Assembly (NCBI RefSeq): GCF_022581195.2
Contig: NC_061470.1
Span: 7,006,001 to 7,070,000 of the forward strand
Reading direction: 5' to 3'
From: Helicoverpa zea
Lineage: Eukaryota; Arthropoda; Insecta; Lepidoptera; Noctuidae
DNA length: 64,000 nucleotides
How positions within the stretch are numbered: position 1 is the first letter of the stretch; each line of letters opens with the position of its first letter. The position numbers were made by a program, and so were the translations under genes. The notes below the pieces were generated by a model. It saw only the letters and a program-made list of their open reading frames with translations, was not told the DNA's origin and ran no database searches. Positions 33,779 through 45,900 of this stretch are shown here, in pieces.

Positions 33779-36700
33779 CTGTGGAGAAAATGAGCCTTTA
33801 GATATGTGGAGATGGGCTGCGGGATTGTTCAAAAGCTGCTCGGGTATATTAAGGTCTTAAGAAGGAACAAGATGGGTTTTAATCTGTAACAGTCTGACAC
33901 TCTGCTGTATCCACAGCGGGGGGGGGGGGGGGGGGTCATTTGATGATTTCCCATAAAAAAAGATATATAGAGATACAGCTAAGTAGAATTATTTTTAGCC
34001 TCTAGGTATGTCCTTCGGCCATTGGGTAATGTAAGCCCAGAGCCCGTATTATCAAACCCATATGGACTTTTTGAGAACCTTTAATTCTAATGGAACTGTC
34101 TTTTCTTTCATCCTCTCCTCATTAACAATGTAGAATAAAAACAGCTTGTATGATATATTACCTGAGGACCAGTCCATTTGCCGTAACCGGCAGCATAGCC
34201 AGCACCGTGACCAAGTCCGCCGTACGCGAGGGGAGCGAGTGCGGCGCCGTGTCCGAGACCTGCGTACGCGCCGTGAGCGGCGTTGGCGTGAGCGGCGCTG
34301 TGGGCGGCGATGTGAGCTGCCTTAAGGTGCGCTACCTCGGGGGTGTCGACCACGCGACCGTCGTGAGCCAGGGGGGCGGGGCCGTATTTCAGAAGACCTG
34401 TGGAAGTAGTTGGGTTATTTGAATGTGGAACTGAATTGAAGTTTGCAAGGAGTCTGCTTTTCATGTGAGAGTGGATGTGTTGTGTATGGCCAGCATTGAA
34501 GACCTATTTCGGTCGGGACGAGACAGAAATTTTGCTGGATTAATGTTGGGATTCCATCATTGCACAGAAAAAGAAAGAGGAACAAGAAGTTGCTCTTCAA
34601 TGTTTATGATGCTTTGATGATGTTGTAAATGTTTTGGAGATGTATTTCTTCAACTTTAAATAATTTCCAAGTACACTTACCAGCGGCTGGAGCGCCGTAA
34701 TGCGCGCCGGCACCATAAGCAGGTCCGGCGATGTATCCTCCGGCGGGGGCCCACGCGCCATGCGCGGTGGAGGCCTGCGCGTGCGCCGCGGCATGGGCCG
34801 CTTTAGCGTGGGCCACCTCCGGCGTGTCCAGCAAGAACTTGCCGTCGGGGCTCAGTTGGATGTGCGCTGGGGGGCCCGCGTAGAACGAAGCCTGGGCCAG
34901 GCAGAGGGTGGCTGCGAGGATAATCTGTGGAAGAAAAAAAAGATTGAATAAAGAGGTAAAATCTTAAGTAGGTACTTATCTATGAAAGGGAACCAAGGGG
35001 TATCGGTTTGCCCGGGTAACTGGGTTGAGGAGGTCAGATAGGCAGTCGCTCCTTGTAAAACACTAGTACTCAGCTAAATTGGGTTAGACTGGAAGCCGAC
35101 CCCAACATAGTTGGGAAAAGGCTCGAGAGATGATGACTTATCTAAAGAAGGGAATTAAAATTCCCTATAATAATTAATAGGTGTCAATCATCATAAACCA
35201 AAACGATTTTACTTAAGTAGTTGTATGTATCTGTTGATAATAGGCAAGGTGTGGCTTATTACAGTATAATAATTATACCAGTCCAGAATAATTAAGCAGC
35301 ACATAAAATCTTAAATAATTTAGTTCTCAACTCACGATAATTGGGTTATTAAACTAAGAATGTTATAATGTTAGACATACTCATTTACGCGGTAAAATAT
35401 GGTCGTGGATATTTAGAAATAAGAAAATCGTGACATGAAGTGTAAAGTTAGAATTATTCATGAAAAACTTTGGAATCTTTATCAAAATCAAAAGTAATTT
35501 ATTCAAAGTAGGCAGAAAATCAGCACTTTTCGAACGTCAAAACAAAAGACAGCCCCCAAAATGCCCGCCCTTCACCACTTCCTATGTGTTTTTGCTGGGA
35601 TGAAGAAGTTGTGGAACAAACTCCCCAGCAACACCATTCTGTCTGTATGGTTTGAAGAACCGTATTATTGAACGGTCACGAGAATTACTACTGCGTACAA
35701 AAAACAATAACCTAGCTAGGTAATATGTATTTAATTGATCAGTTTTCGCCTGACATTGTCGGTAAATATTAATCGGAGCGTAACCACGAGTTTCGCGGTT
35801 TCACGGCTCGTTCCGAAACTATTAGACATTTACGCAGCCACCTGCGCCCGATTCACTCACACGTGAATGTAATTACACAGGTTACGACAACTACTCACTT
35901 TTGCTTAATAGCGTGATTATTAAGCGAGAAAAAGACCGGTAGTAGACCTTGGTTTACGTAGCCCGAAGTTCAGGTAGCCACAAATTTGGAGTCTTAAGGA
36001 AATAAGGAATAGGTCAAGATTTTACGTTTTTGGTATAAATCAGGTCACTAAATATTCTTCCTCATAAACTTAGAGTGTATCACAGAGTTTGGCAGCATTT
36101 TTAGGTTGCATATTTCTCACGAATGCCACTGCAAGATGGGTTTTCCGCTCCTACTACTACGAAAACAAAGTAAGTTGATACATACTATTTTTTCAACTCC
36201 AAATAAATACTCATCATCAATCAAAACTTCTATAATTTACACCTAATAAAGATAGCTAGATACACTGGAAGTATATGTCAAAACCCGTCTGCTACAGTTC
36301 CGGGCGCAAATTGCATACAGGCTGACCCATTACCGATCACGCTTGACTGGCCATAGAGCAAAAACTGCAAGCAGTTTGGACATGTCGTTATTATGTCTAT
36401 TACACGGACGAGCGACGGCTATCGAAATATTGCCACAGGAGTTTACACTAGTTTCTAATGTAGACATGTATTTGTTAAATGGCTGTCAAAGTTGGGGCCA
36501 AAGTCAGCCATGATAGGCCTTTTCGTTTCCTCTTTTACCGTGAAAATCTATGGTAAAATCACCATATGTAGGCACGGCGGTTAGTTTTGTGTGCCTCTAT
36601 AAAAATATGCGTTTCTGTATATAGAAGATTTTTTTCGAAAGAGTCAGGCGTAAGCGGTTCAAAGGAACGTGTCAAGATTTCACAATTTTTGGTCTAAACT

Positions 36701-39700
36701 CTAAACATTGAGTAACAATATCTATAACACTAAACACAATAATCTAGCGACGTTAACTTCAAGATGAAATCTCTACAAAATACAGATACAAGACTAATGA
36801 CTTAACACGATTTCATAAAACTTAATCCCATCAAATTAATTCATGTACCTATTGTTTTATAATATTTCCCACGAACTTCATATTCTGTATCAGTCGCAAA
36901 TGTCAAGACATATCATATTGTTGCTTCGTGAACTCATTTCAAGATGGCCGAATTAAACTCGTGTGAATTTGTAAAATTATTCTCTTAAGTAATAAATGAG
37001 TAATCTTTTTGCAATGCCCGTACTACGCAGAAATACCTAGTAAACTATTGTTCTTAGTTGTAACTGACATTGCTTTACTTATTAAGGGTAATAAATATAA
37101 TTCATATTTCTAGAGAAAAAACGGATAACACAGACCTCTAGTTTTGATAGCTACACAGTTTTGATGATTATCATTAGACGGGCCTATATGTACATAAATA
37201 CTCATTCCAAACTTACTGAAGTAGATATCACTAAATTAACAATTGAAAATCAAGACAATAAACTATCGTGCAAGAATAAATAACAACAAAAGTCACACTA
37301 ATCGCAATAGAGCCGCTGTTTAACTCGGTCAAAGAATTTTAATTGATTCCCAATTAGTTGCGAACATTATTGTCACAACAAAAGCAACACAAGCTCGGTT
37401 TAATTTTCTAATTCGTGCGCATTTCTGGCGCGTAGTCGTAAACCAGCCTACAGAAACCGGGGTGATTTTGCAAAACGATTGCTCGGAGCTAGTTACGCGA
37501 AATGTTGAAGGCGTGGCACGCACCGGCTATGGCCGCCATTGCAGATGACAGATAAACAACAACAGCTTTAAATAATACGACAAGAGATAAATAATGCTTT
37601 TACAAAACAGATAGCTATCGAACTACATAGATTACATGACAAAGGGTCAAAGCGAAGCGAGCTGGATTTGTGTTTTGAAAATCAAACATAGATTGTATTT
37701 TTTTTTTTTGCTCATAGGCCCATACCGCCTTTAGTAGCATAAATTCTACAATTTGATTGAATATTTATTTTGATAAGACATCGGTTGCTGAAGTTAAGCC
37801 ATATCCATAAAGAAATGTAGATTTTTTTTCCTTGTCATCCTTAACATTCTGTATAACTTAGTAGTGATCTATTTTATCTCACAATGCTAGGAATTTTAAT
37901 GAAATCTCCGGTTCTAACACAATTAGTTCCACGACTATGATCATTTGTCGAACATGACATATTAAAGACATAATAGGTAAAGGAATTATTACATCGTGCC
38001 AATATCTATTAATTGCATTATCTGAAGCCAATACACAACTTCCTAGCACCTAATATAGACATTACAATATAAAATTAAACGATTCTGATATTATCTGCTG
38101 CAAAGACTGAAATACCATTTTTGGAATACAATGAAATAGATTCAAATTAAAACCGACTGCACAATAATTTTCTGAAATATAATCGAACATATTTTAATTT
38201 CAAAATACTGGCCATTTATATTCTATAGGCTCAATGAAAACATACTTCAGAACTAGTAAATATTAAAATTTTGAAATCCGAACGCGTCTCACAAATAAAA
38301 TATACCTACACTTAGATGTTGCAAAGTTTTTAATTTTCAAACCGCAGCCCGAAACGCGATCGAATGTGGTTTACTCGGTTCTTACGTGCCAGTATCGCGT
38401 TTCTATTCATAATAATATAACCACGCAGTTTGTAATACCATATATTGACACCGAATATCAAACCGCAGCCCGCTGGTGTTACAGAGAAAATATTTTATCA
38501 ATCAATTGAAATAGAAAGTAATCAAAAACAATAGACCGTTTTTTTATATAGATGGCGCCTAGGGCAATGGTTTTATGTAGATATGTTATGTAAAATACTG
38601 TTAAATATTACAATTATACATGACCAAATGAAGTAAAGTAATAAGGTTTCTAAAACACGTTCATAATATGAATTATGTAATTTAACTTGAAGTACGGCCT
38701 GACTCACTTTCCTACTTTAATTAGAAACAAATATATTTATGAACTTAATAAAGATAATAATCTCCACATACTTGAGGAAATTACAAATTCTAATAGTTCA
38801 ATTTCACGATTAAGCGTAATTTCGTAAATGGTGCTAAACGCATAAAATTGCAATTTATATTTAACTGTCGACCTTGGTGCTAATTTACATGTCATAAAAA
38901 AATATTATTACCATAGACGCAATGAGGGACGTGTTCTTTTTTTTAGGCTCAAGACTAGAAAATTGTAATGCCTGATTTTGTATTGAGAACTCCTTGGTAG
39001 CTTTACAGAAGGAATTTATTGTTCTGGATAATGCTTGCAATATTCAAACTCAGATAAATAATGTATGTGGCCATTATTGAGCACTTGTTCGCGACCCAAT
39101 ACTTGGACAAGTGATCGGCATCGGTACAAATGGCGCGACTGCTTGATAAACAATTGTCTTGCGCAACTCCAGGCCACAGCCCTCGCTGAAAGGTCTAGAT
39201 TAACAACTATTATTATTTAGATATGCGACCATTCCTACCTATCTAGGTATGTAGGAACTTATTTCAATTCAATAGTGTGATGGAATGTTCATTCTCATTG
39301 TTTGAATAAAAAAAATTCATGGAGTTTTGAATTCAAAATCAGAAGCCGATGTTTTTTTTCAAGTTATCCAGTTTAAATTGCTTAGCTTTACGGTTCTTCG
39401 CAAAAAGTAAAGGCTAGTAATCTTAACTGGTTTACGGCGAACAGCCTCTCAGATAGTGTTATTAAAGAAAATTTAAGGACATCAGACAAAGCGAGCGCGC
39501 CGTAATTTGTGGGCGTGGGTCTCATATCGACTCGCCTTTGCATTCTGTTGCAAAAGCCGCCATTTTGCAATAGATCGGAATTATCATTCGGCGAACTGGT
39601 GCACAACCGGCTATTGCGAGTGATGGCGCAAGAGGAAGCCGTGGGTGGAGGAAGTCTTATGGTGGTCGAAGGTCACACAATAACCAGACATTGAAAATAG

Positions 39701-42700
39701 AAATTTGTCGCGCTCGAATAGCTAACGATATCGCACAACTTTTTGTTGCGGTTACGCGTTTGACACGAACCTTTTTGCTCCGGACTCTATGGTGTTATGC
39801 AATGTCATAAACAATTTGTTTTTTTTTTTTTTTGTACGAGAAAGTGCATTTTTATTACAACAATTTACCTAGTGTCATAAATAAATAGCAGAGAAACGAG
39901 ATAGACCGACTATCGGTAGTTACACTGCGAGCCATAAAACGGTTACGCTTCCCGCCCACTCATTAGCAAACGAATTACGAGTGAAGACGCGCGCCCGCCC
40001 AGCGCGCATGCGCCGTTCACTGTTTTGGGCGCGAAAATGCTCCTGTCATAGAGCAATTTAGATTACTTTTTATTTTTTTGTGACTATATTGGGAATTTGT
40101 TAATGGTAATTATGAAATTAAGGTCAATAAAAATCCCATACAATCATTGTAAAGGTTAATAAGATTAACAACGGTTACTATATTACACATACAAATTATC
40201 TATAGCTATATGCGTAAACCGATTGTAACATACGCGTAACTAATCTACGGAACAAAATTACATTCAAATTCAAACGTAGGCGATTTACAAAACGGATACA
40301 TCTATTAATCATCTCTTACATTGTTTTATGTAGTCCTTGACACAATTAGAACTAAATATTTAAACCTTTGGTACTGGTACTATGAATAATAAGAAGTAAT
40401 AAAAGTCAATATATTGACCGTCATAAAGTGACATTCTAAAACAACATTAAACTTTGATCCTGGATCATTTTGGTTGGTCCTGGGGCCCGATTCTCCTAAT
40501 TTAACTTAAGCGTCATACGATTCACGTTCGACTCGATTCGACTGATATCCAATCCCGACTCGATTACGATTGAAGCGTATGTGGCATTCCGCTATTTTTT
40601 CTTCGAAATAAACGTTTTTATCCTTTTCTTTCATTCAATAATTAATCATTTTGTCTGCAAATGATTTACGATTGCAAAATGATTGTACAGCAAACTACCG
40701 TATAGACCAAAATCACCAAAATAGCAGACCAATCGCACACCAATCAAATGTCAATCGAATACGATTGGTCTTTTATTAGTAGCAGAATGCCCGACATGGT
40801 TAAAACTGCTATTACGATCATATTGCGATTCGATTTCTATTCGATTTTGACATTATTAACTTAAGAGAATCGGGCCCCTGATGTTATAAGGACCAATCGT
40901 TATAAACATCATTTTATCAAAATTTATCACTAGCCGTTTTCCCGCGTCCCGTGGGAATCACTGGTCGTACCGAGATAAAATATAGCCTATGTTACTTGAG
41001 AAGAGTGTAGGTAGCTTTCCGACAGTGAAAGAATTTTTAAATCTGTTCTGTAGTTTCGGTGCCTTTTGGGTAAAAATAAACAAACAATCAAATATTTCCT
41101 CTTTTTATATTAGTACCTAAAGATATAGAAAATTCATTACCTTCAAAAAGAAAATTACATATGCAACGCTTTAGTTTTAGAGGTCAGAATCGTGATGTTA
41201 GTTAGTCTAGATATGTTATTAAAAAACCAAGGATATAAATACAAACTGTGGGCTGGGTCAATCCCATTGTTTAGTTACTATGTACTTTTATGGCCTTACT
41301 ACAAAAACATAAACGCCTGTTTTACACTTGTCTAAAAAAATGTGGTTGCAAAATTAACCATATGTCAACGTCATAATTTGTCATTTTTTTAGACAAGGCA
41401 TAAACTGACGTTTAAAAGTTTTTGTGGTAAGACGGTCAATTTTTGCATACTAATCAAAGGTTAAGTTTAACAAGGTGTTAACTTATAGAGGTTAAACATT
41501 TTAACCTGTAAGATTATTTTGTACGGGTGGTCGTTTTTTGAAAGATGAATCATTGTTTCCTCGGTTTTTTGTAATGCATTCCAATCTTTGCGACATTTTT
41601 TGCTTCTTAAAGAACGTTGAATGTTAAACTGCTTTGAATTCAATTGTTTCACTGTATAATCAATTTTATCTCGTTCTTTTTACTTTCTTTACACTGCACT
41701 ACTTTAGCTTAGTTACATTTTTCGTGTCAAGACATCTTTAAGTACCTTACCTTTTTCAATTTTAACCGATTTCTCAAAAAGGAAGAGGTTCTCAATTTGG
41801 AAGTTTGTACTTATTCGATTAGAGAAGGGTCGTTAGGTATCTTATTTTTATGGTTTTGGTTGTTATAAACAATAGTAGTTCCGATGTAGTCCTTCTATAC
41901 GCGGAAATGCTCACACAATGAACAATGCGACGCGAGATAACTTTCCGTTAATTTCAAACTTTACTTAATTGATTACTGTTTGCAAGGAAATGTCGGTATC
42001 TTAGTATTGTTCACTAAGAAACTATATAAATGTATACAGTACACAAATTACTAGCCGTTTTTCTATTCCACCCGCGACTTTCAGGAACTACTGCCCGTAC
42101 CGGGATAAAATGATAGCCTATGTTACTCGGGAAGAGTGTAGCTTTCCAACAGTGAAAGAATTGTATAAATCGGTTCAGTAGTTTTTGAGTTTATCCATAA
42201 CAAACAAACATTTTTTTTTCCTCTTTATAATACCTATTAGGTATATTGTAGTTTAGATAAATGTGATAGATTGCGAAACGACGGAAAGTACTGCAGGGTT
42301 ATTTAAATGTTCGCGGGGGTGAAAGTGGGTGAGAAGTGGTTTCCTTGACTGTATTTATTGGGTTTGTCTCAGATTTATAATAGCGGTTTGATTTGTGGAC
42401 GAGGAAGAATAGGAAAATGGAATGAAATTAGAACATTTATAAGTGAGAGTGTTCGGTTAGTTTGAACTATTTTGTTTATTAGGAGAGATTTTTATAAGTT
42501 CGATTTTTTATTTTGTGCTAGAATTGAAATTCTGATATGAAAAATTAGGATGTTTGTCATGGGAAAGGGATTTTTGATAAAATTTTCTGTTTTTAAAAAA
42601 ACTTTATGACTTTTTTATATTTAATAGTTTTTAGTTACCCGTTTTACTAAACCACCCTGTTCAATTAATATTTAAAATTTGATCAAAATATATTTTCAAA

Positions 42701-42766
42701 ATCGAATAAAAGAAAAACCAAAATTAAAAATAAAATAAAAAACAAAACACTCACCATAGACTGCAT
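33623..42766 (-). CDS. Cuticular protein with three DTPEV motifs (pupal cuticle protein C1-like), complete
   Basis: Coding exons 42755-42766, 34681-34924, 34162-34397 and 33623-33778 total 648 nt: 215 residues plus stop, all phases consistent. Residues 1-16 form a signal peptide (MQSMIILAATLCLAQA), so the protein is secreted to the cuticle. The mature chain is Ala/His/Gly-rich and has three copies of a motif built as D-G-x(3-4)-D-T-P-E-V-x-H-x-(K/R)-A-x-H, at about residues 31-48, 98-114 and 172-189. This is the '18-residue' motif of hard-cuticle proteins such as Tenebrio pupal cuticle protein C1B (family knowledge). Other segments carry AH/AAH and GLGHGAG repeats. The tiny first coding exon before a 7.8-kb intron, encoding only the start of the signal peptide, is typical of cuticular genes. 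Exact subfamily is not certain. Confidence 0.9.
33918..33935. repeat. Homopolymer of 18 G
   Basis: Uninterrupted G run in the last intron of the cuticular gene (C run on the coding strand). Its length may be a sequencing estimate. Confidence 0.9.
34162..34397 (-). CDS. Cuticular protein exon 3 (motif copy 2)
   Basis: Residues 86-164. HDGRVVDTPEVAHLKAAH, then AAH repeats and a Gly/His/Tyr-rich stretch with two GGLGHG/GLGHGA units. Acceptor CCACAG, donor CAG/GTAATA. Confidence 0.9.
34681..34924 (-). CDS. Cuticular protein exon 2 (signal peptide and motif copy 1)
   Basis: Residues 5-86: the rest of the signal peptide, then HIQLSPDGKFLLDTPEVAHA and Ala/His/Gly/Tyr-rich sequence. Acceptor TCCACAG, donor CTG/GTAAGT. 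Confidence 0.9.
34983..35135 (+). mobile_element. SINE tail copy with 9-bp target duplication
   Basis: ACTTATCTA at 34974-34982 and 35136-35144 flanks a 5'-truncated copy ending GTTGGGAAAAGGCTCG and GATGATG. It sits in the 7.8-kb intron of the cuticular gene, about 60 bp from exon 2. Confidence 0.85.
35476..35650 (-). repeat. Probable LINE 3' end fragment
   Basis: AATCAAAAGTAATTTATTCA marks a tail read from the - strand, followed by a segment that looks like the end of a LINE ORF in reverse. Judged by resemblance to lepidopteran LINE tails; no second copy here. Confidence 0.45.
35651..40482. other. Intron of the cuticular gene, mostly unremarkable
   Basis: AT-rich. CAAACCGCAGCCCG occurs twice (about 38339 and 38460), suggesting a small diverged repeat. 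A CG-rich patch lies at 39980-40030 with a palindromic TTTTGGGCGCGAAAA at about 40023, resembling an E2F-type site. No supported exon. Confidence 0.4.
40483..40877. mobile_element. 395-bp MITE with GGGCCCGATTCTC ends
   Basis: Terminal inverted repeats start GGGCCCGATTCTC and extend imperfectly for about 25 bp. CTG at 40480-40482 and 40878-40880 fits a 3-bp duplication. The interior has many GATTCGA/CGATT motifs in both orientations. PIF/Harbinger-like by TSD and terminal GGG. Confidence 0.8.
40928..41125 (+). repeat. Dispersed LINE-tail repeat (CCCG family)
   Basis: CTAGCCGTTTTCCCGCG, CCCGTGGGAATCACTGG, ATAGCCTATGTTACTTGAG and a CTGTAGTTT tail with AAACAAACAATC. Confidence 0.75.
41295..41431. 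mobile_element. 137-bp hairpin MITE
   Basis: Left CTTACTACAAAAACATAAAC and right GTTTTTGTGGTAAG are inverted over about 48 bp, with ACTTGTCTAAAAAAATG conserved in the inner part of the arms. Target duplication not clear. Confidence 0.75.
42050..42260 (+). repeat. Dispersed LINE-tail repeat (CCCG family)
   Basis: CTAGCCGTTTTTCTATTCCACCC, CTACTGCCCGTACCGGGA, ATAGCCTATGTTACTCGGGA and CGGTTCAGTAGTTTTTGAG, ending near a T-run and TATAATACCTATTAG. Confidence 0.75.
42755..42766 (-). CDS. Cuticular protein exon 1, coding part
   Basis: ATGCAGTCTATG followed by donor GTGAGT: four codons that join exon 2 in phase 0 to complete a normal signal peptide. Far too short to be found as an open frame. Confidence 0.82.
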
Positions 42767-42898
42767 GATTATTGTGTGTAAATCTAAGGTTTAGAGATCT
42801 CAAACGAACTAACTTAAGCGCTACTGTAAGACAGCACTCGCCTAGAAAATTTCGACTAAGCGACGACGTGCGATTGCAACCACCTTCCGAGTCGGAAT
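42767..42898 (-). promoter_or_regulatory. 5' UTR and start site of the cuticular protein gene
   Basis: Initiator-like GCATTCC with its A at 42898, 31 bp from the first T of the TATA box, gives a 132-nt leader ahead of the ATG. Confidence 0.6.
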
Positions 42899-42921
42899 GC
42901 CGATTGGATACAGCCAGCCCC

Positions 42922-42929
42922 TTTATATA
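42922..42929 (-). promoter_or_regulatory. TATA box of the cuticular protein gene
   Basis: TATATAAA on the - strand in a locally GC-richer context, at standard spacing from the proposed start. Confidence 0.75.
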
Positions 42930-42935
42930 TCGAGC

Positions 42936-45900
42936 ACCCCGCTTTGACGGCTCGTAATTGGAAACAATTAACTGGCGAGCAAGTGCAATGCTGTAATTTT
43001 TAATTGTAAGATGCGCATACATTTTTCCGGCGGAACGCGTTCAAAAGTTTGAAAAAAGAATCGCGGATCACAGGATTAGCTGGTTGGTACCATCCTCTTT
43101 TTTGGCACAAATACTGGCTACAAACATTGGCGTGACACAAATCTAGTATTTCGATACATTTGTTCTGTCAATATAGTATATAATGGAGATAAAGGACGGC
43201 TTAAGCACCCGTTGAGTAAGATAATGGGAGTCCCCTATTATATTGCCATTTGTTACTCGTGTTTATATTGTTGTTGCTACACACAACTAGATACGTTTTG
43301 TGGTTAGGAAATGTAGTTAAAACCAATATTGTACATTATGTGTTGCCCTATTTCTCTTACAGAAAAACTTTTGTAATATCTCGTACAATTTTGTGCGTTG
43401 CTATAAAAAGGTCGATGTGAAATTTTGCAATTGTTATCAAAGTATCGTAAGTTCTATTTAAGGAAATTATCAGTGGAATTTATCGGCATTGGGCTATTTT
43501 ACTGTAGGTAAGGCAAGGTAAACTCGGTAACAATGTAGACGGTAATCGACACATACCTTAAATTAACGGCTAACATTTCGCTCTGGACTTTATCTATTAG
43601 TAATATGCTACGAACTCGAAGTACCTTGATGTTGGACCGGAAAACTTCACAAATACCTACGTCTTGTATTTTGATTGAAGAACTTTATGAACTGGAACTT
43701 TATAAGTAACTTTATATTTGTTCACAAAGACATGAGAATTCTCTTTGATTTCTCGTTCCCACTACAATCGGAGATCCGTATGCCTTGAACTTGAGAAGGC
43801 AGTCACTTCCAATTAGTGAGGCATGTCATATCACGTAGATATCTAGTTCAGAGCACATAACTAGACTTTATAGGAATGTTTCTAAAAAATCATAGCTTTG
43901 CAAGTCATGCGCATTCGACGCGTTGATGTCTTTATTATGAAGAAGCTCACTTGTTATGTTTTTGCTGGTTTACAGTATTTTCGTAACTGTAAGCCCTTGA
44001 TATTTATAAGGGCAATAAACGAGGAAGTAGGGTGTTTTGTATTATGATTTAAATTCTTGTGAAAAGGGGGAAAAATCATAACTCGTGTCGTCCTTGAATA
44101 AAAATCAATACGGCCGTTGTACGGCCGTTGGTATTGTGTCACAATTCGGCCGTTGCAGGTTTAGAACTGCAGGTTTGCCCTTCCTTTGTCATCCATCTAT
44201 CGATTCCAAATCCAAAGGGCTGAAATGTAAAGTATGAATGTAAATTAAGTGCATTGTGAAGTTAGATGTGTTTAAAGTTGCTAAATTCATAATTATGAGC
44301 TAACAATTTTGACCTAGTACAGGTTGCCTATTGAGTTTTTAATCGACTTTAGCACCGAAGCCTGGATCTGATGACTGGGAGATGAAATTTGTCATAGAGA
44401 TAGAGAATGAGAGAGACGGATACGGAAATAAGATGCATTTTTGTATCGACGTGCCATGGTTCCTTCTGGATGCGTCCGAAGTTGCAGGTGGATGCAACAT
44501 ATGTGTATAGCTCTTAAAATGTACACTGACACAAATGTTCACTTTACAATGAAGGTATTTTAGTGAAAACTGACGAGAACTTGCTTCGCACTACCCAGAT
44601 ATCGCTAAAACCGAAAAAAAAATCCTTTTGAGAAATAAATGCATTAAGAAAGTATTCAACATTATTTAATGTAATTATTTAGTGTAATGATGTTTAAGAA
44701 CCGTAAAAGAGTAGTTTTGACATTTTATACATATCATAAGTACATCTTTGAAACAACTAGCTAAATCAGCTCTTCCAATAATATCCCATATTCAGTATTT
44801 TTTCTAAAATTAAGCGAAAATCATATATCATGAAATCAAAGCACTGGTTCTAGTTACAGTTTAAATAAACTGACTTTGTTTTACATCTAGATAATATTAA
44901 TGAAGCTTGCCATATTATCCATAGTTAATTACTTTCGCATAACTCAAATACATCGTGTGTTAAACATTCTTGTATGTACTTTCTAATAATTATTAGATAA
45001 CAAACTCTTTTTAATTAACCTCACGTTATTGTCTTTGGTTTATTCTATAACAGGCTGGTTACAATGTGTACTGTCCACTTTTTTTGTTCGATATTTAAAA
45101 TTTGAGCGCTCCCTATTGGTCCTCCCAAATGGCTCGCTAGAAAGAGTATGCTTTATTTCTTTCTTACCCAACTGCATAGAAGGAGTATGTTATTCACATG
45201 TATCTTAAGTGTATGTATGTACGTAAGCATTTGATATTTTTCATTACATCATATTTTCATATCAGTAGGTAATGTATTGCTTTTATTAGAATAGCAATAA
45301 TTTTTCTTTTGTATTCATACTATTAGGAGATCAAGATATTCGACAAGCCTGAACATAAAAAATTGTAAATCCAAACTACAGCCATTAAACAACTACAGTA
45401 TTTTGGATATCTATGTTCGTTAACGTATTTTAAGAATCTATCAACAGCCTTATTCCAAAAATCAATAAATTCCTATTACTGGTTTATATCCTCCTCTTAA
45501 CCCAGTTTTAACTTCGGGGTTTGGTCTCAAGGTTAAGCTGAGAATTTACGTAATGCGTAATGCTTACACTTGTCTCCGACAATTCAAAACTAGGTCATTC
45601 TAGAATTTCTGCTTAGAAACTCCTAGATTTTCAAGAGTCGAATGTATCTGAAAAACTGACTTGAAGCTTATCATAGATTATGAAATTTTTCATTTTGGAA
45701 ATCAATAAGGTAAACCATTATTCAGCACTGGATGTTCTACGAATGCCGTAATGATGGTGATGACGAAAAATGTAATAAACCAAAATATTGATGCGTTGCC
45801 TACTGATAAAGTCAATCATTGATGGAACACCAACGCTTTTCACCGAAAACTCCTACGTAAAAAAATCCCATTTCCAAATGAAAATATTTTTACTTCAACA

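Noticed and set aside
34150..34422. + strand frame over the cuticular exon
   Set aside because: Shadow of the GC-rich, repetitive coding exon on the opposite strand.
34700..34951. + strand Arg/Gly-rich frame
   Set aside because: Antisense of cuticular exon 2, where phases and splice sites prove the - strand.
39509..39694. + strand frame in a GC-richer patch of the cuticular intron
   Set aside because: Overlaps an equal-length - strand frame and has no family motif.
42696..43022. 108-codon - strand frame over the cuticular promoter
   Set aside because: It runs through the TATA box and 5' UTR in another frame than the four-codon start exon.
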